The notes beneath the pieces were generated by a model, which saw only the letters and a program-made list of their open reading frames with translations, ran no database searches and had not been told where the DNA came from. Shown one piece after another: positions 53,354-64,000 of a stretch of 64,000 nucleotides of DNA. Position 1 is the first letter of the stretch. The number at the start of each line of letters is the position of its first letter. This DNA comes from Harmothoe impar (taxonomy: Eukaryota; Annelida; Polychaeta; Phyllodocida; Polynoidae). The stretch is from the NCBI GenBank assembly GCA_947462335.1, contig OX381709.1, positions 37,342,186 through 37,406,185 on the forward strand, written 5' to 3'. A program made the position numbers and the translations under genes.

Positions 53354-54716
53354 ATTTTGAAAGTCTATACCTGATATGGTGCATTTAAGTACATTGTGGC
53401 ATCAAATACACTGTAAAAATATTCCGTTGAATGTACAGAGAATCAATGCAAAACTTTACGGTGGATCATCGTAAATGTGATTACGGTGAGGCAATGTTAA
53501 GTCAACCAATTTTACTGTAAATATCTGTAATCCAGTACGGTGAAACACAGTTTATTCATTTACGGTGAAGCTTTGTCTTGCAAAAATATTCCGTTGAATG
53601 TACAAAGAATTAATGTAAAATTTTATGGTGGATCATCATTATATATTCTTACAGTAGGGCAATGTAAAATCGAGCAATTTTACTTTGAATACCCGTAATT
53701 TATTTTACAGTGAAACACAGTTTATCTATTTTACTGTGAAGCTTCGTTTAATTGATGTCTAGTTTTAGCACACCAGGTGGCAGTTTGGTTCATGAGGAGA
53801 TCTTCATGGATGCTAAGAACACCATTTTTGTGGTTATAAGAAAAATATATAGATAAACAGCTGTAAGGTTTGCTCTGTAGCCATCCTAGAGTGACTTCTT
53901 CTCACGGACTGGCATTACAAAGTGTCATGAAGCATTTTATAAGGCTCTCATAGACTGATTCCTAATGATTAGGCCTGAAGTCTTGACACTAAGATGCTTT
54001 TGCTGATTGGACATGGTAACAAATTTGGCATGGAACCATATTGAGCATAGAGTTAGGTATAGGTGGATAAATGGACGGAAAAATACTGGGATAAATGAGT
54101 TAAATTACACAAAACACAATGTACCATTATAACTATTGTTTAGGCACTGTATTGAAATGACAGTGATGTCCCGTATTCTGTTAGAATAACGGTGATTCAC
54201 TGGCAACACTGGGTGCCGGACTTTCACCCTTAAAATTACGGTGAACTTGAAATAACATTATTTTTATGGTGAAAGTCTGGCACCCAGTGTTGCCAGTGAA
54301 TCTCCGTTATTTTGACGGAATTCTTTTTACAGTGTACATTAAGACGCAGATCTGTATTTATCCTCTATGAATTTTTGTTTGGGAATTTTCATTGGAGGAA
54401 AGCTTTTCAGACAATCTTGAAAGTCTGACTTAAAATGGGTAATGTATACTGCATCTTGACATAAGATATATCAAGATTGATCTGTATTAATTTTATCCTG
54501 TGAAATTTTGAAAGTCTAGACTTGATATGGTGCAATCTGATGCACTTTGGCACACATATCAAGGCTTAGATCTGTATGATTGGGGCTGGGCAATTGCTTT
54601 TGAAAACTTTGGGAAATTTTGAAAGTCGAGACTTGATATGGTGCAATCTAATCTGATGCATTTTGGCACAAAACATATCACGGCTCAGGTCTGTATGATT
54701 GGGTCTAGAACATTGA
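53354..54716. repeat. Tandem repeat of about 100 bp, interrupted by a MITE
   Basis: Four imperfect copies of a unit with TTTTGAAAGTCTAGACTTGA and TATGGTGCA, later AGATCTGTAT. The copies start near 53357, 54415, 54507 and 54614. The first is cut by the 930-bp element at 53407-54336. Confidence 0.6.
53407..54336. mobile_element. Non-autonomous element with CACTGTAAAAA ends (930 bp)
   Basis: TACACTGTAAAAATATTCCG at the left and CGGAATTCTTTTTACAGTGT at the right. Two direct copies of about 180 bp (starting 53411 and 53580, TATTCCGTTGAATGTACA) fill the left half. An inverted repeat (TTCACTGGCAACACTGGGTG and its complement, about 54194-54300) fills the right half. No ORF. Confidence 0.75.
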
Positions 54717-56914
54717 TTCTGAACTGAACACTTTTACTAAATGCGCAGGTTTATGTGGCAGAACAGGCGTTTTTTTGGGTATCAAGAAGGACCAAGTTTG
54801 GGCATCAGATAAGGACATTGGAACGAGCCAGGTTTAGTCACTTGGAAGGGTCGGATTTACCCCTTTCTCTTTCCTTTTCCTCCCTCCTCCTCCTTTTTAA
54901 AAATTCATTTCCTTAATTTCCAGGGGGGGATTCATCTGGGTGCATAAGGAGGAGGAATGGGAGCCTCAGGAGGGGCCAAAGGGGTGAGGGCCTTGGGTAA
55001 AAGGATAGGCAGCCAAGTCAAACTGAACAGTTGGAAGGGAATGGACATTCAATACATTCCATAGTCATTTTGACCCCCCTGGACCCGCCAATGCTTCTCA
55101 ATTATCCAGCTGGCTATGCTTTACATGAACTGTGTTATATCTCCATACCAATATCAGTAATGCACATCAGATAATGGTCCTAAACAGGCAATGAGTGGTC
55201 ATTTTATAGCATCATAGGTTCTGGTATCCCCTTCACCAGTAACTTCACCAGCCATCAAACGAGACTACCCTGACTGTTTTATGGTAATTTAACGTCATCT
55301 GACATACTGTTCCTCATCTCATCTCATCTTTTCATTTGATTACTTAATGTTATAATGGTATTTATGCTACCAAGCATTTACTAGAGCATTAATGTGAAAT
55401 AATATTGTCAAGTTCTCCATAGCAGATTGTCAACTATATATAAGACCGTCAACACACTTTTGTACATTAGATAGGGGTCCTGGCGGCAGACAGGCAATGC
55501 GCCTAGCCTAGGTTTGGTCGGTTAGCTATTAAATGATCATTAGATCCAATAAAACTTTAAAAAACCCAACTTAGTTAGCCTAATCATGTATTTGTAGTTA
55601 TCCCAGTACTTGTTATGGAGGCCTATGTTGATCTTTACAATAAATATGGAAATACTTATTTGTGTCATGGTGAGTCTTGAAGGCTATCTACAGCAAATCC
55701 TATACTAGATAATGTAAAGGAATAAAAGTTTTGACATGATTAAGACAGAGATGAAATTATGTAGAGCATAGACACTTCTTTTGTGAACTCTATGGTCCAA
55801 TAGTTGTATCCAACTTCCATTGATATGACACACAATCATAGTGTAAATGATACGTATAACTGAAAGGTAAAATACTTTCAATAAAGAGTTAAGACTTGCG
55901 GATATGGCAGGGAAGCTCTTGGTGCCAGGACTGATCTTCTCCCTATATATTTTGTAAGATTTAGCTCTCACAAATTTGAGACAGACATGAACCATACTTT
56001 GCTTAGGCTCAGAACTCAGTGAGACTTACCTGCAGTAAAGGTTATATTTCACATGTTAACAATTCTCGTGTAGTAAATTTGGACTCTATAGACTCGTCAC
56101 TTTGACAAAGCAACAGCCTGGGCTAACATTAGCCATTAGGGTAGATTCACCATGAGTCGGACACATACCATAAGACAGACAGTGACTTTTGAGGTTATTT
56201 ATATACAATACTAATTCTAGTGTTAGTTTTATGGAAAGAATAACACTTAAACTTTACCATTGTTCGCAAATAAAGAGCTCAAAATGCTTAAATAAGCACA
56301 AAATCAAGTGTCCGTCTCAGGGTATGTGTCCGACTCTAGGTGGATCTACCCTAAGACGAGTCTTGTGTCATCTTGTGAGATCGCAACCTGGAAGACCATT
56401 AGGTAAACAACTTTAAATGTATTCCTACCATGATAGTCATGAAGGTTCTTATAATCATGACTAATCTTGAACAACCCTAGGTTGAATTACTACAACATTT
56501 TCAGGGGACAGGGTTAATTATTAGACATGCTTTGTTTTCTTTGTATATCACAAATTTGGTGTGAGGCATTGCAGGGGGACTTGCATTAGATCTCTGAGTG
56601 TTTACGATGAATATTTGCAGTAGGTTCAATGCTTGTCTACTGTGTAGAATTGACAGAAAATGGATCAATCCGTTGCCACATTAGCCAAAAATCCAGGAGA
56701 ACACCTCACGGCGCGGTGGCAGTTCATTACTATTTGATATAATTATGTTGAAAGGTTAGACATTCAAAAGCAGCCTCATATCAGCATTTGGTCTAAAGGC
56801 TCATGTTGTGATTGTCATTGTAGCTCCCGGGCAATTGCATGGATATTGAAACTTATTGATGTACACTGAACTAAGCTGTTCAAGTGCAATTTACCTTGGC
56901 CTCTAAAGCGACCC
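54717..56914. other. Intergenic DNA, nothing recognised
   Basis: AT-rich, with no coding character in the frames present and no clear element boundaries. Confidence 0.4.
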
Positions 56915-57736
56915 TATACACTGCAAAAAGGCGTTTAGATCCCAAACACGATCCTAAACACAATCCTAAACACAATCTTGCCCCGTATTTGTTCTCACAA
57001 TATATTTCTAAACATGTTTAGACCAATGATATGTTTAACTCAGTGCTTAGAAATGCTATGTGTTTCGGATATCAAAATGTTTAGTGTTTAGGAGAATTTA
57101 TTAAGTGTTTAGAAATCAGGCATTTAGCATATTATTGTGTTTATTTGTCAAGTGTTTGAGGCTAAAAGTAGCTACAAGTAGCCCTCCAATCCCAGTGAGC
57201 CAGTGGATACATCGCTATTGCACAGAGGCCTCTACTTTAAAATAGACAACACATTGAGTCAATACAACAGATCTTCAGGGAAGATATTGCTATAATGCAT
57301 TCTTAAACTTTTCAAAAGAGGTGTCGATGTAGCAGATGTACCTTTATCATAAAATCATCATACTAATATAGGATCCAACCCTCAAATCCTGCAATGGGTA
57401 TATCATTTTAGTGTATCCCATCTCATGTAAGTTAATTTACTCAGATTCAAGTGCTTTTACCACATCAATAACGTTTGAGTGGTTGTAGAAACTACAGTCA
57501 ACTACAGAGCTGCCATCTGGTATGTGTTTAATATATTAAGATCTAAACAGGTACCTACCCTTCATACTCTTGAAATACTAAACATCTTAAGATAATCAAC
57601 ACAAGTGTATAGTAGTTAAGAATAAAGGTGTTTATTTCATAAACAGAAGATTTTAGGACACAATCCTAGAAAAATGTTTAGATTTTAAAGATTTTTAGAC
57701 CTAAACATGTAACATAAGCACCCTTTTTACAGTATA
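56915..57736. mobile_element. Non-autonomous element with ACTGYAAAAAGG ends (822 bp)
   Basis: TATACACTGCAAAAAGG at the left and CCTTTTTACAGTATA (context CCCTTTTTAC) at the right. The interior has several TGTTTAG-type short repeats near both ends. Its ends resemble those at 53407 and 43561, so probably the same broad family. Confidence 0.6.
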
Positions 57737-57858
57737 CACAGTTTCCATATCTCAATACGACAAAGCTATTGCACAGTGGTATTATGCATGACTACCTTTA
57801 ACAGAGAATACCATTGATATTTTCCTTGATGCATATGAATTGAGTGCTAAAACCATAT

Positions 57859-58006
57859 CCCAGCTAACAAAAAAACGTTATTTTACGTCAAAATAACGTT
57901 CTAAAACTGTATATAACGTTATGCCATAGTGAGGAGCCTTAGAGAAATGTTATATAACGTTAAATAACGTCACAAAATGTTGTATAATGTTTTTTTGTTT
58001 ACTGGG
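57859..58006. mobile_element. ACGTTAT-rich palindromic MITE, copy 3
   Basis: Ends CCCAGCTAACAAA and TTTGTTTACTGGG, 148 bp, flanked by AT on both sides. Closest in orientation to copy 1. Confidence 0.8.
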
Positions 58007-58518
58007 ATACAGTACTTCAAATCTGATTGAGCCAGCTTTGTCCAAATCGACATCATATCAAATCATACCAAATCAAATGAAAAACGTGTCATCTTATGTT
58101 CACCTGTTCATTAAAATACCTCACATGCCTTATTCAATAGTTCAGCCTCGTTGTGTCCGCTATGTGTATGTACAGCTTTGGTGTGAAATGACCACTTTTC
58201 TCCGTCTTACTCTGTGGGAATACGTTTGACTTTGACTGACACGTTCTGCTCCATAGGACTGTAACTAGAGCCGATATAAACATTGTATTTTGCATATTAT
58301 TCCAGATACGGTTCTCCTTTTGGCATTTTGTCTAATTATCGTAAATTTATCATCTCATTCCGGAGGTAAACAGCCTACATGTCGATGGTGCAGTATACTA
58401 CACACCCAAACTACACACCATGTGATGCTACAGTAGGTGTCGTGTCTGAGCTGCTGCATGTGGAGTGTAGAGAGTTCCCTGCAGAGGGAGTAACCTGCGT
58501 ACCACAGCATTGGCAAGA

Positions 58519-58761
58519 GGCCATCGGACCTGGCAGGTCCAGCTATACATAACTATATATACTATGCAAACGGCTACAACCAAGACGCTATCCTTCAAGA
58601 TCCATTAAAACTACAATAAGCAACAACCCTAATGATACAGTCATTAGCCGTACATCCAATATTGTTTATTGTGGTTATAATGGATCTTAAAGGATATAAT
58701 CTTGATTATAACCTGGCATATAATATATTATATATACTTGGAGCCGCCAGGTCCGATGGCC
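58519..58761. mobile_element. Foldback element, GGCCATCGGACCTGGC ends
   Basis: GGCCATCGGACCTGGC at the left and GCCAGGTCCGATGGCC at the right are perfect 16-bp inverted repeats. An inner pair (AAGATCCATTA and TAATGGATCTT) continues the pairing. 243 bp. Confidence 0.7.
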
Positions 58762-61700
58762 AACAGCGTATTAAATAATGGTATCTATTTTTGTTTCTGT
58801 TTCTGTTTGGTACATGATAATGTTACATTTGGCATTGTTTATATTAATATAGGAACTATGTAGAAAATGTATTATGCGAAAATGTCCATACAAAAGGTCA
58901 TTGGACATTTGTATAGAAGCCATAGCGAATAATCTCAATTTAACTTATTACAAAAATAAATGCGTTCCTGTGTGCTTTGTATGGTTTAAGATGACAAACC
59001 CTAATTATAGAAGGCAACATAGGCCCATATCCAATCATGTACACATTTCAAACCAGGTGGCAGTACCTCTCTGACAACGATGCTGCTCCTCCATCCGAGG
59101 CAGGTACCCTTTGGTGTAGTAGCAACGAACCCTAGAAGAAGAATTCAATTCAATTCAATTTTCTTAATTTCAATTGCAACTAGGGGGCGGGGGGGTATGG
59201 TCCAATTTTTCCAGTTGAGGACTGGGGGTGTTCATTATTATTATTAGGTCCACCCTGTGCATATAGTTGTCATCTTTGAGTGTCTATGGTCTACTGTAAT
59301 CATTATAATTGTAACAGCTCTGAATACCGACTATCCTCTGACAATGTTAAATATACTCCACTAGTTTTAACATGTTCACCTTTTACCTAGAGTGGTCTGA
59401 TATGAGTTAGACACAAACTGAACCGCGTAGAGACTGGAAAGTAAATATTCCTTCTACTAGCCACAGGGCATGAACTATAGCAGCCCATCATGCAAACATT
59501 TTTTGATACCACAACCATGTTTCCAACTTTAAAATCAGCACCGCACGTATCAAATTCACAGATACAATATCATAAAGACATTCATCCCCTTTTCCCCATT
59601 TATTAAAATCACCAGTAGTCGACTCATGCGTTGGCATAGATACGTTTTTTTCTATTACATAAGGTGCAAATGCAATTGCAAAAGATGATCTCTGGAATTT
59701 GCCTGCGTCATTTGAGACGTGCTCGTCCAATTTTCGCCTCCTTCATCTCCTTTTCCCACCAGAAAAACAACACCCATCAGACTCTTGGCGGAAGGAATTA
59801 GAAATAGCCGATGTTCAGTCAGTATGAGATTTATTCTCACATTAAAACAATGATTTCCCCTACTATGGCATTTCTCCCTTCATCCTGTTTTCCATTCGAT
59901 AATGGCATTTTTACCACTTACTCTGTCATTGGGAAGAGGAAAAAGCAGACATGTTTACGGTTGATGACAGACCGGTCCGCCATCTTTGATCACGAAAACC
60001 ACCAGGGGGCACGGCGTGTTTCCGGTGGCCTCCTGGCGGGGACGCCATGTGGGAATAGGGGCAGGGCACATCCTGTCTGTCTGCCCGCCCTTTTAAACAG
60101 TTTGTATCTAGATTGACAAATGCACTTAGTGTTCACCATCTGTCTCCTTCCCTAGATGCAATTTACCTGCTTTACTATATAGACATCTTCTTAATGGTAT
60201 AAAGCATCAAAGGGTATGTTTTATTATTGAGCCTGCTATATCGAAAGAAAACCAAAAAGACAAAACCTCCTGCTCTCCCCCTTTAACCTTAATCCCCAGA
60301 CGCCCAGCTGGAAACACAAGATTCAAATTGACCATATGTTGGGGCATAACATACTTTGTTCTTTCTTTTTATGGATTTGAATAAGGTCAGCAGAAACACG
60401 AGTTGGTTCCAGATGGCACCGAAATAGTATGTGTCCAAGGAGTTGGCTTCCTATTTCATGATTCCTCTACTGTTTTATATGCTATATGTATCTTTTGTAA
60501 CATTGCTGTCATGAAGGAACTTAACAACAACAACAACCTCATTTTTCATTACTGATACAATGTATTGTCCACGTAGAAGTTCTTCGTATCTTTCCATTTG
60601 ACATGGCACACTATTTAAGCTTAGACATTCACAATACACCATCATTGCGAATGTCTTATTTTCAGATTCAATTGAGGATGCAGGATGAGTCTAACGGTTC
60701 AATATGGCAGGAAAGTAACAACCAATACACATGTACTCAAAAATAGTGGGCAGTATGACTAGGAAGAGCTCCTGAGTATAGCACCACCTATACGGTATGT
60801 TTATTACCATACCTTGGAGGCCATTCGTAAAGTATGTCACGCAAATTTTGGCCATTTTCAAGACCCCCCACCCCTTTGTCACGCTTTTCTCCATACCTCT
60901 ATCATTGGGGACCCCACCCCCTCAGGTGGGACGTACTTAATGGATCACCCCTTGCCTATTATAAACTTATCTCAGGCTCTTTGTGAGACGCTGTATACAC
61001 ATTAAAACACATGACCAAATACACGTTTCTGAGACAGCCCTCATGATAAAGACGTATTAGGTGCAATGAAATAAAATTCCGTGTTTATATTAAACGGCGG
61101 TATGTGTGTCCTCGCTGTAACGTTATTATGTTCATTTCCCCCACATTAAGAGGAAACCAAGGTGTTTGATCTTGTACAACTGAGAAGAAGCCCGAGCCCC
61201 AGTCTGGGGCGGAACATCAAGGAGATTTCTTACAAGAAGCATTTTGATATTGCATGTCAGTTTGCAATATCAGCATTACTAGTCTTAAAGCAAGACTGAA
61301 TCTACTGGCAACAACAACATCCATTGTCGCAGTGCTATTTTCCCGCAATTTGTCGATTATTAGCACTGGTTTTTCAAATAAACAGTAAAAGGGCAGCGAT
61401 CTTGACACAATTCCATGGCGACTAAACAGATTGTTCACTACGCCAACAAGGAGATGGTCATACAGCTGAATAAAAGGTGCACATAATCTATTAAAAAAAA
61501 TATCCGGGGGCTTACATATTGACAAAGCATGAATACATGTTATTTTGACAGAAAGCCATGCAAACAATATCGAAGTTAGAGTAATACACAGAGAACACAA
61601 TAATTATCTGTATTGGTGTAGTGTTATATTATTGTCTTTATGTTCAAGGGTTCCTTTTTGAACGGCAACATTGCCATATCAACATGGATATAGCCGGAGC

Positions 61701-62488
61701 TGAGGTCACAGGGCACGGAGTGCCAAGTCTACAGGGTCATTACAGAGGGTCATTGTATAACAAGTAGGCATAAACCTCAAAAGCAGTGCATATCATACAT
61801 GACGTTACTGTATCGGTGTCCGTGAATTATAATGCATGTGAAAGAAATGGACAAATGCATGTATCAACAGAAACATAAAGGAACTCAGTATTGTACATGG
61901 AGTCAGATGCTATGGTTATGCAACACCCGAGGTCGAATGGTTAAGAGCAACAGCTATAGGAATCGATTTTATTTTAAACATATTCTACCCATTATCATAA
62001 AGATCACAGGAATATGACATATGAGTAACAGGAATAGGGGAACGTTCACAAATGTCGTCACCGGCTAGGGGTCGCGGTCTGGTCCATGTGACCTGGGCCA
62101 TACATTTATATGATTTGCCCCAATCATTGGCAGGAGGGTGAGGAGGTATTGAAAAGTTCACAAAATGAATCAAAACAGCACAGTTAGTAGAAGTCTGCAG
62201 GTGTAAGGTGAAAGCAGTTTGTAGTTTATCAGCCCAGATGGCCCTCCAGTCCTGATACAAGTACATTGTAGCACTATTATAGGCTGAAGGACATCACAGG
62301 AGAAAGATACACCGTATGTAAACCAGGACCGTTATCCTAATCAGGGGCTCCATGGCCGCATGTATACTAAACTCCAATTTATTCCTCAATAGTTCCCATT
62401 TCAACAGTTCAGAGAACATGGATTACAGCCATTGCTGAACAGACATAAACCAAGCTGTGTGGAGGGCCTTATCAGCATATGCCTCTGT
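58762..62488. other. Intergenic DNA, no gene supported
   Basis: Includes an AATTC pentamer microsatellite at about 59141-59162 and otherwise unremarkable AT-rich DNA. A 127-codon minus-strand frame at 61217-61600 lacks recognisable motifs and splice context and is left out. Confidence 0.4.
59141..59162. repeat. AATTC microsatellite
   Basis: About four pentamer units. Confidence 0.7.
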
Positions 62489-62790
62489 ACTCTCGTTCCC
62501 AAACCCTTCCGAAGGAAGGCTCTGGGGACAGCCAAATGACCTTGAACTTGGGAATTTGCTGGGTCTGGGCAACCCCTGCTGGTAGGCTTGAACCAGCGAA
62601 CAGGAACAGGAAATGGAACCAGAATGTATGATGGTAGTTTTAGGTAGATCTACCATCAGCCTTTCTGGTTCCATTTCCTGTTCCTGTTCGCTGGTTCCAA
62701 GCTACCAGCAGGGGTTGCCCAGACCCAGCAAAATCCCTTCATTTGGCAGTTACCAGAGCCTTCCTTCGGAAGGATTTGGGAACGAGAGTA
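62489..62790. mobile_element. Foldback element of 302 bp with near-complete arms
   Basis: Left arm from TACTCTCGTTCCCAAA to about 62633; right arm to TTTGGGAACGAGAGTA at 62790. The central loop is short (about 62634-62658). Matching internal blocks include CAGCGAACAGGAACAGGAAA with its complement and GGGTCTGGGCAACCCCTGCT with its complement. Arms differ by small indels. Confidence 0.8.
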
Positions 62791-63638
62791 ATGCCTCTGC
62801 TGCAGCAAAGGTAGACAGAGTTCCGACTTGCTGATTTATCAAACCTGATCCGACGTCTGTGAAACTGGACAATTAGTGTCAGCCTTGGTCAAACGTTTTA
62901 GAGCTTTGGGGCCCGCCAAGCATCAAACCATCAGAGCGGTCTGGGTTTTGTAATGACTGCATTCACCTTTGCCTACGTCTTTTTATGATTCAGCCCTATT
63001 GAGCTCCTCCTGCACTAGCCGTCAGCCTGCCAACCCGTGCTCAGCTTAGACGAGGTATCCACCCCCATCCCTTTGAGCATGGGCACTAGTATCATGAAAA
63101 CAGTGAATGCATATGAAATTATATTAACATGACTATAGTAGATGTGAATGGTTATGAAACACATCACACCATGTCACTTTCCATTGTCCGAACTTCTTCT
63201 GCTCTCTCCTCCCACACCCATCAATATGCAGTAATGTGTATCTGCCTGTAGGGGAACAGCGGCGCCGCATGGGCGTGAGTGGGTGGGGATAACGACACTG
63301 CTGGGACCTCTCTGCTGGAAGGTCTGTCACCTGTCACAATACAAGAGGTTTCTTACAAACTTCTTTTTTTGTTCATCATCCTTTTCTTTTGTTGATTGAT
63401 TAGTAGTGTTTAATCATGGCCGGCTCACAGGCTGGGGTATTCGGACGGCAGGCCATGTGGCAATGTTGATATCACAGTGATGACTAAATCACCGTGATAT
63501 TGCGTTAACTGGACCTAGCAGAAATAGCTATATAGGTGAGCGGTTAATTAATGTATAATACAAGTGGTATATATATGTGAACACGCAATAATTAAAATGT
63601 AGGAATAATGTTAAACCAGAACTTATCTAGCTTTATCT
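62791..63638. other. Intergenic DNA with a small imperfect palindrome
   Basis: ATATCACAGTGATG and CACCGTGATAT (63469-63500) form a short hairpin. No gene supported. Confidence 0.4.
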
Positions 63639-63639
63639 G

Positions 63640-63973
63640 CCAACAGACAGATACCAGCAGGGAAATGGCAGAAACCCAGGAGGCGGGCAGGAGGAGGCTG
63701 CTAAATACCAACATGTCTACAACATCCCTCCCTCTCTGCTCGCCAACCAGCCTTCCCCTAGTCGTCAGCTCGGATCACATGACTAGCGGTGATCATGTGA
63801 CCAGGTGTCAGCCGTACGCAGATAAACATCCTGTGAACCAGATACCACTGAGTGTGGGTTCACAATGCCTCCATCCACCTAGAGGCAAAACGGTGGCCTG
63901 CAGCTCCACTATTTCAAATTCCTCCAGCCTCCAAAATTCCCTCAACAACCCCCCTCAAGCCACTATAAGATGA
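63640..63973 (+). CDS. Possible terminal coding exon of an unidentified plus-strand gene
   Basis: A frame open from at least 63608 to a TGA at 63971-63973, preceded by a possible acceptor (ATCTGCCAACAG). It encodes a Ser/Thr/Asn-rich sequence without a recognised domain. Base composition is more balanced than the AT-rich flank, which is mild support. It could be a chance ORF; no donor partner is visible in the window. Confidence 0.25.
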
Positions 63974-64000
63974 GAGGAGATGAAGGATACAAACAGAGGC

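Noticed and set aside
61217..61600. 127-codon minus-strand ORF
   Set aside because: No recognised domain, no clear splice sites, and coding composition not different from the flank.

Overview
This is animal nuclear DNA: split genes with consensus GT-AG introns, AATAAA poly(A) signals, tRNA-derived SINEs, many MITE or foldback elements and two kinds of retrotransposon. The intron sizes, the density of palindromic elements, the tyrosine-recombinase retrotransposon and the non-vertebrate receptor architecture fit a marine invertebrate, most likely a lophotrochozoan such as a mollusc. That assignment is an inference; nothing in the window proves the species.

Layout. (1) 1-7174 is a GC-rich 5' region with several good splice donors and no convincing long coding sequence. 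It looks like promoter and 5' UTR territory for the plus-strand gene that follows. (2) 7175-13.7 kb is a transcription-factor gene. One shared N-terminal exon (7201-7896) can splice in the same phase to either of two terminal exons: one with a CENP-B/psq-type helix-turn-helix (9235-9918), one with three C2H2 zinc fingers (10735-12177). (3) 14711-19277 is a degraded minus-strand tyrosine-recombinase (DIRS superfamily) retrotransposon with the A1-ORFs-B1-A2-B2 split direct repeats of PAT/Ngaro-type elements. (4) 19497-29499 is a young 10-kb Ty3/Gypsy element with 299-bp LTRs differing at two positions and a CTAT target duplication. It has Gag, Pol with a frameshift in integrase, a long C-terminal Pol extension with C2H2 fingers, and a further same-frame ORF behind a single UAG. 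(5) 29.6-32.2 kb holds a TTAA-bounded MITE and two foldback elements.

(6) 32870-45504 on the minus strand is the main host gene. Thirteen coding exons with matching phases encode a 597-residue single-pass receptor of tyrosine-kinase type. The kinase domain keeps the beta3 lysine and alphaC glutamate but has HRG instead of HRD and SFS instead of DFG, so it is a predicted receptor pseudokinase. A 75-nt exon in the beta3-alphaC loop looks like an in-frame cassette. The acceptor side of exon 3 has been amplified into a minisatellite of about a dozen copies, and the donor of exon 11 is triplicated. (7) 45.5-64 kb is mainly repeat-rich non-coding DNA with MITEs, SINEs, a LINE reverse-transcriptase relic and foldbacks. 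A candidate 5' exon of the receptor gene lies near 50.1-50.3 kb and a possible coding exon of another gene at 63.64-63.97 kb.

All boundaries were read by eye. No database search, alignment program or RNA data was available. Exon calls rest on splice consensus, phase agreement and domain continuity.
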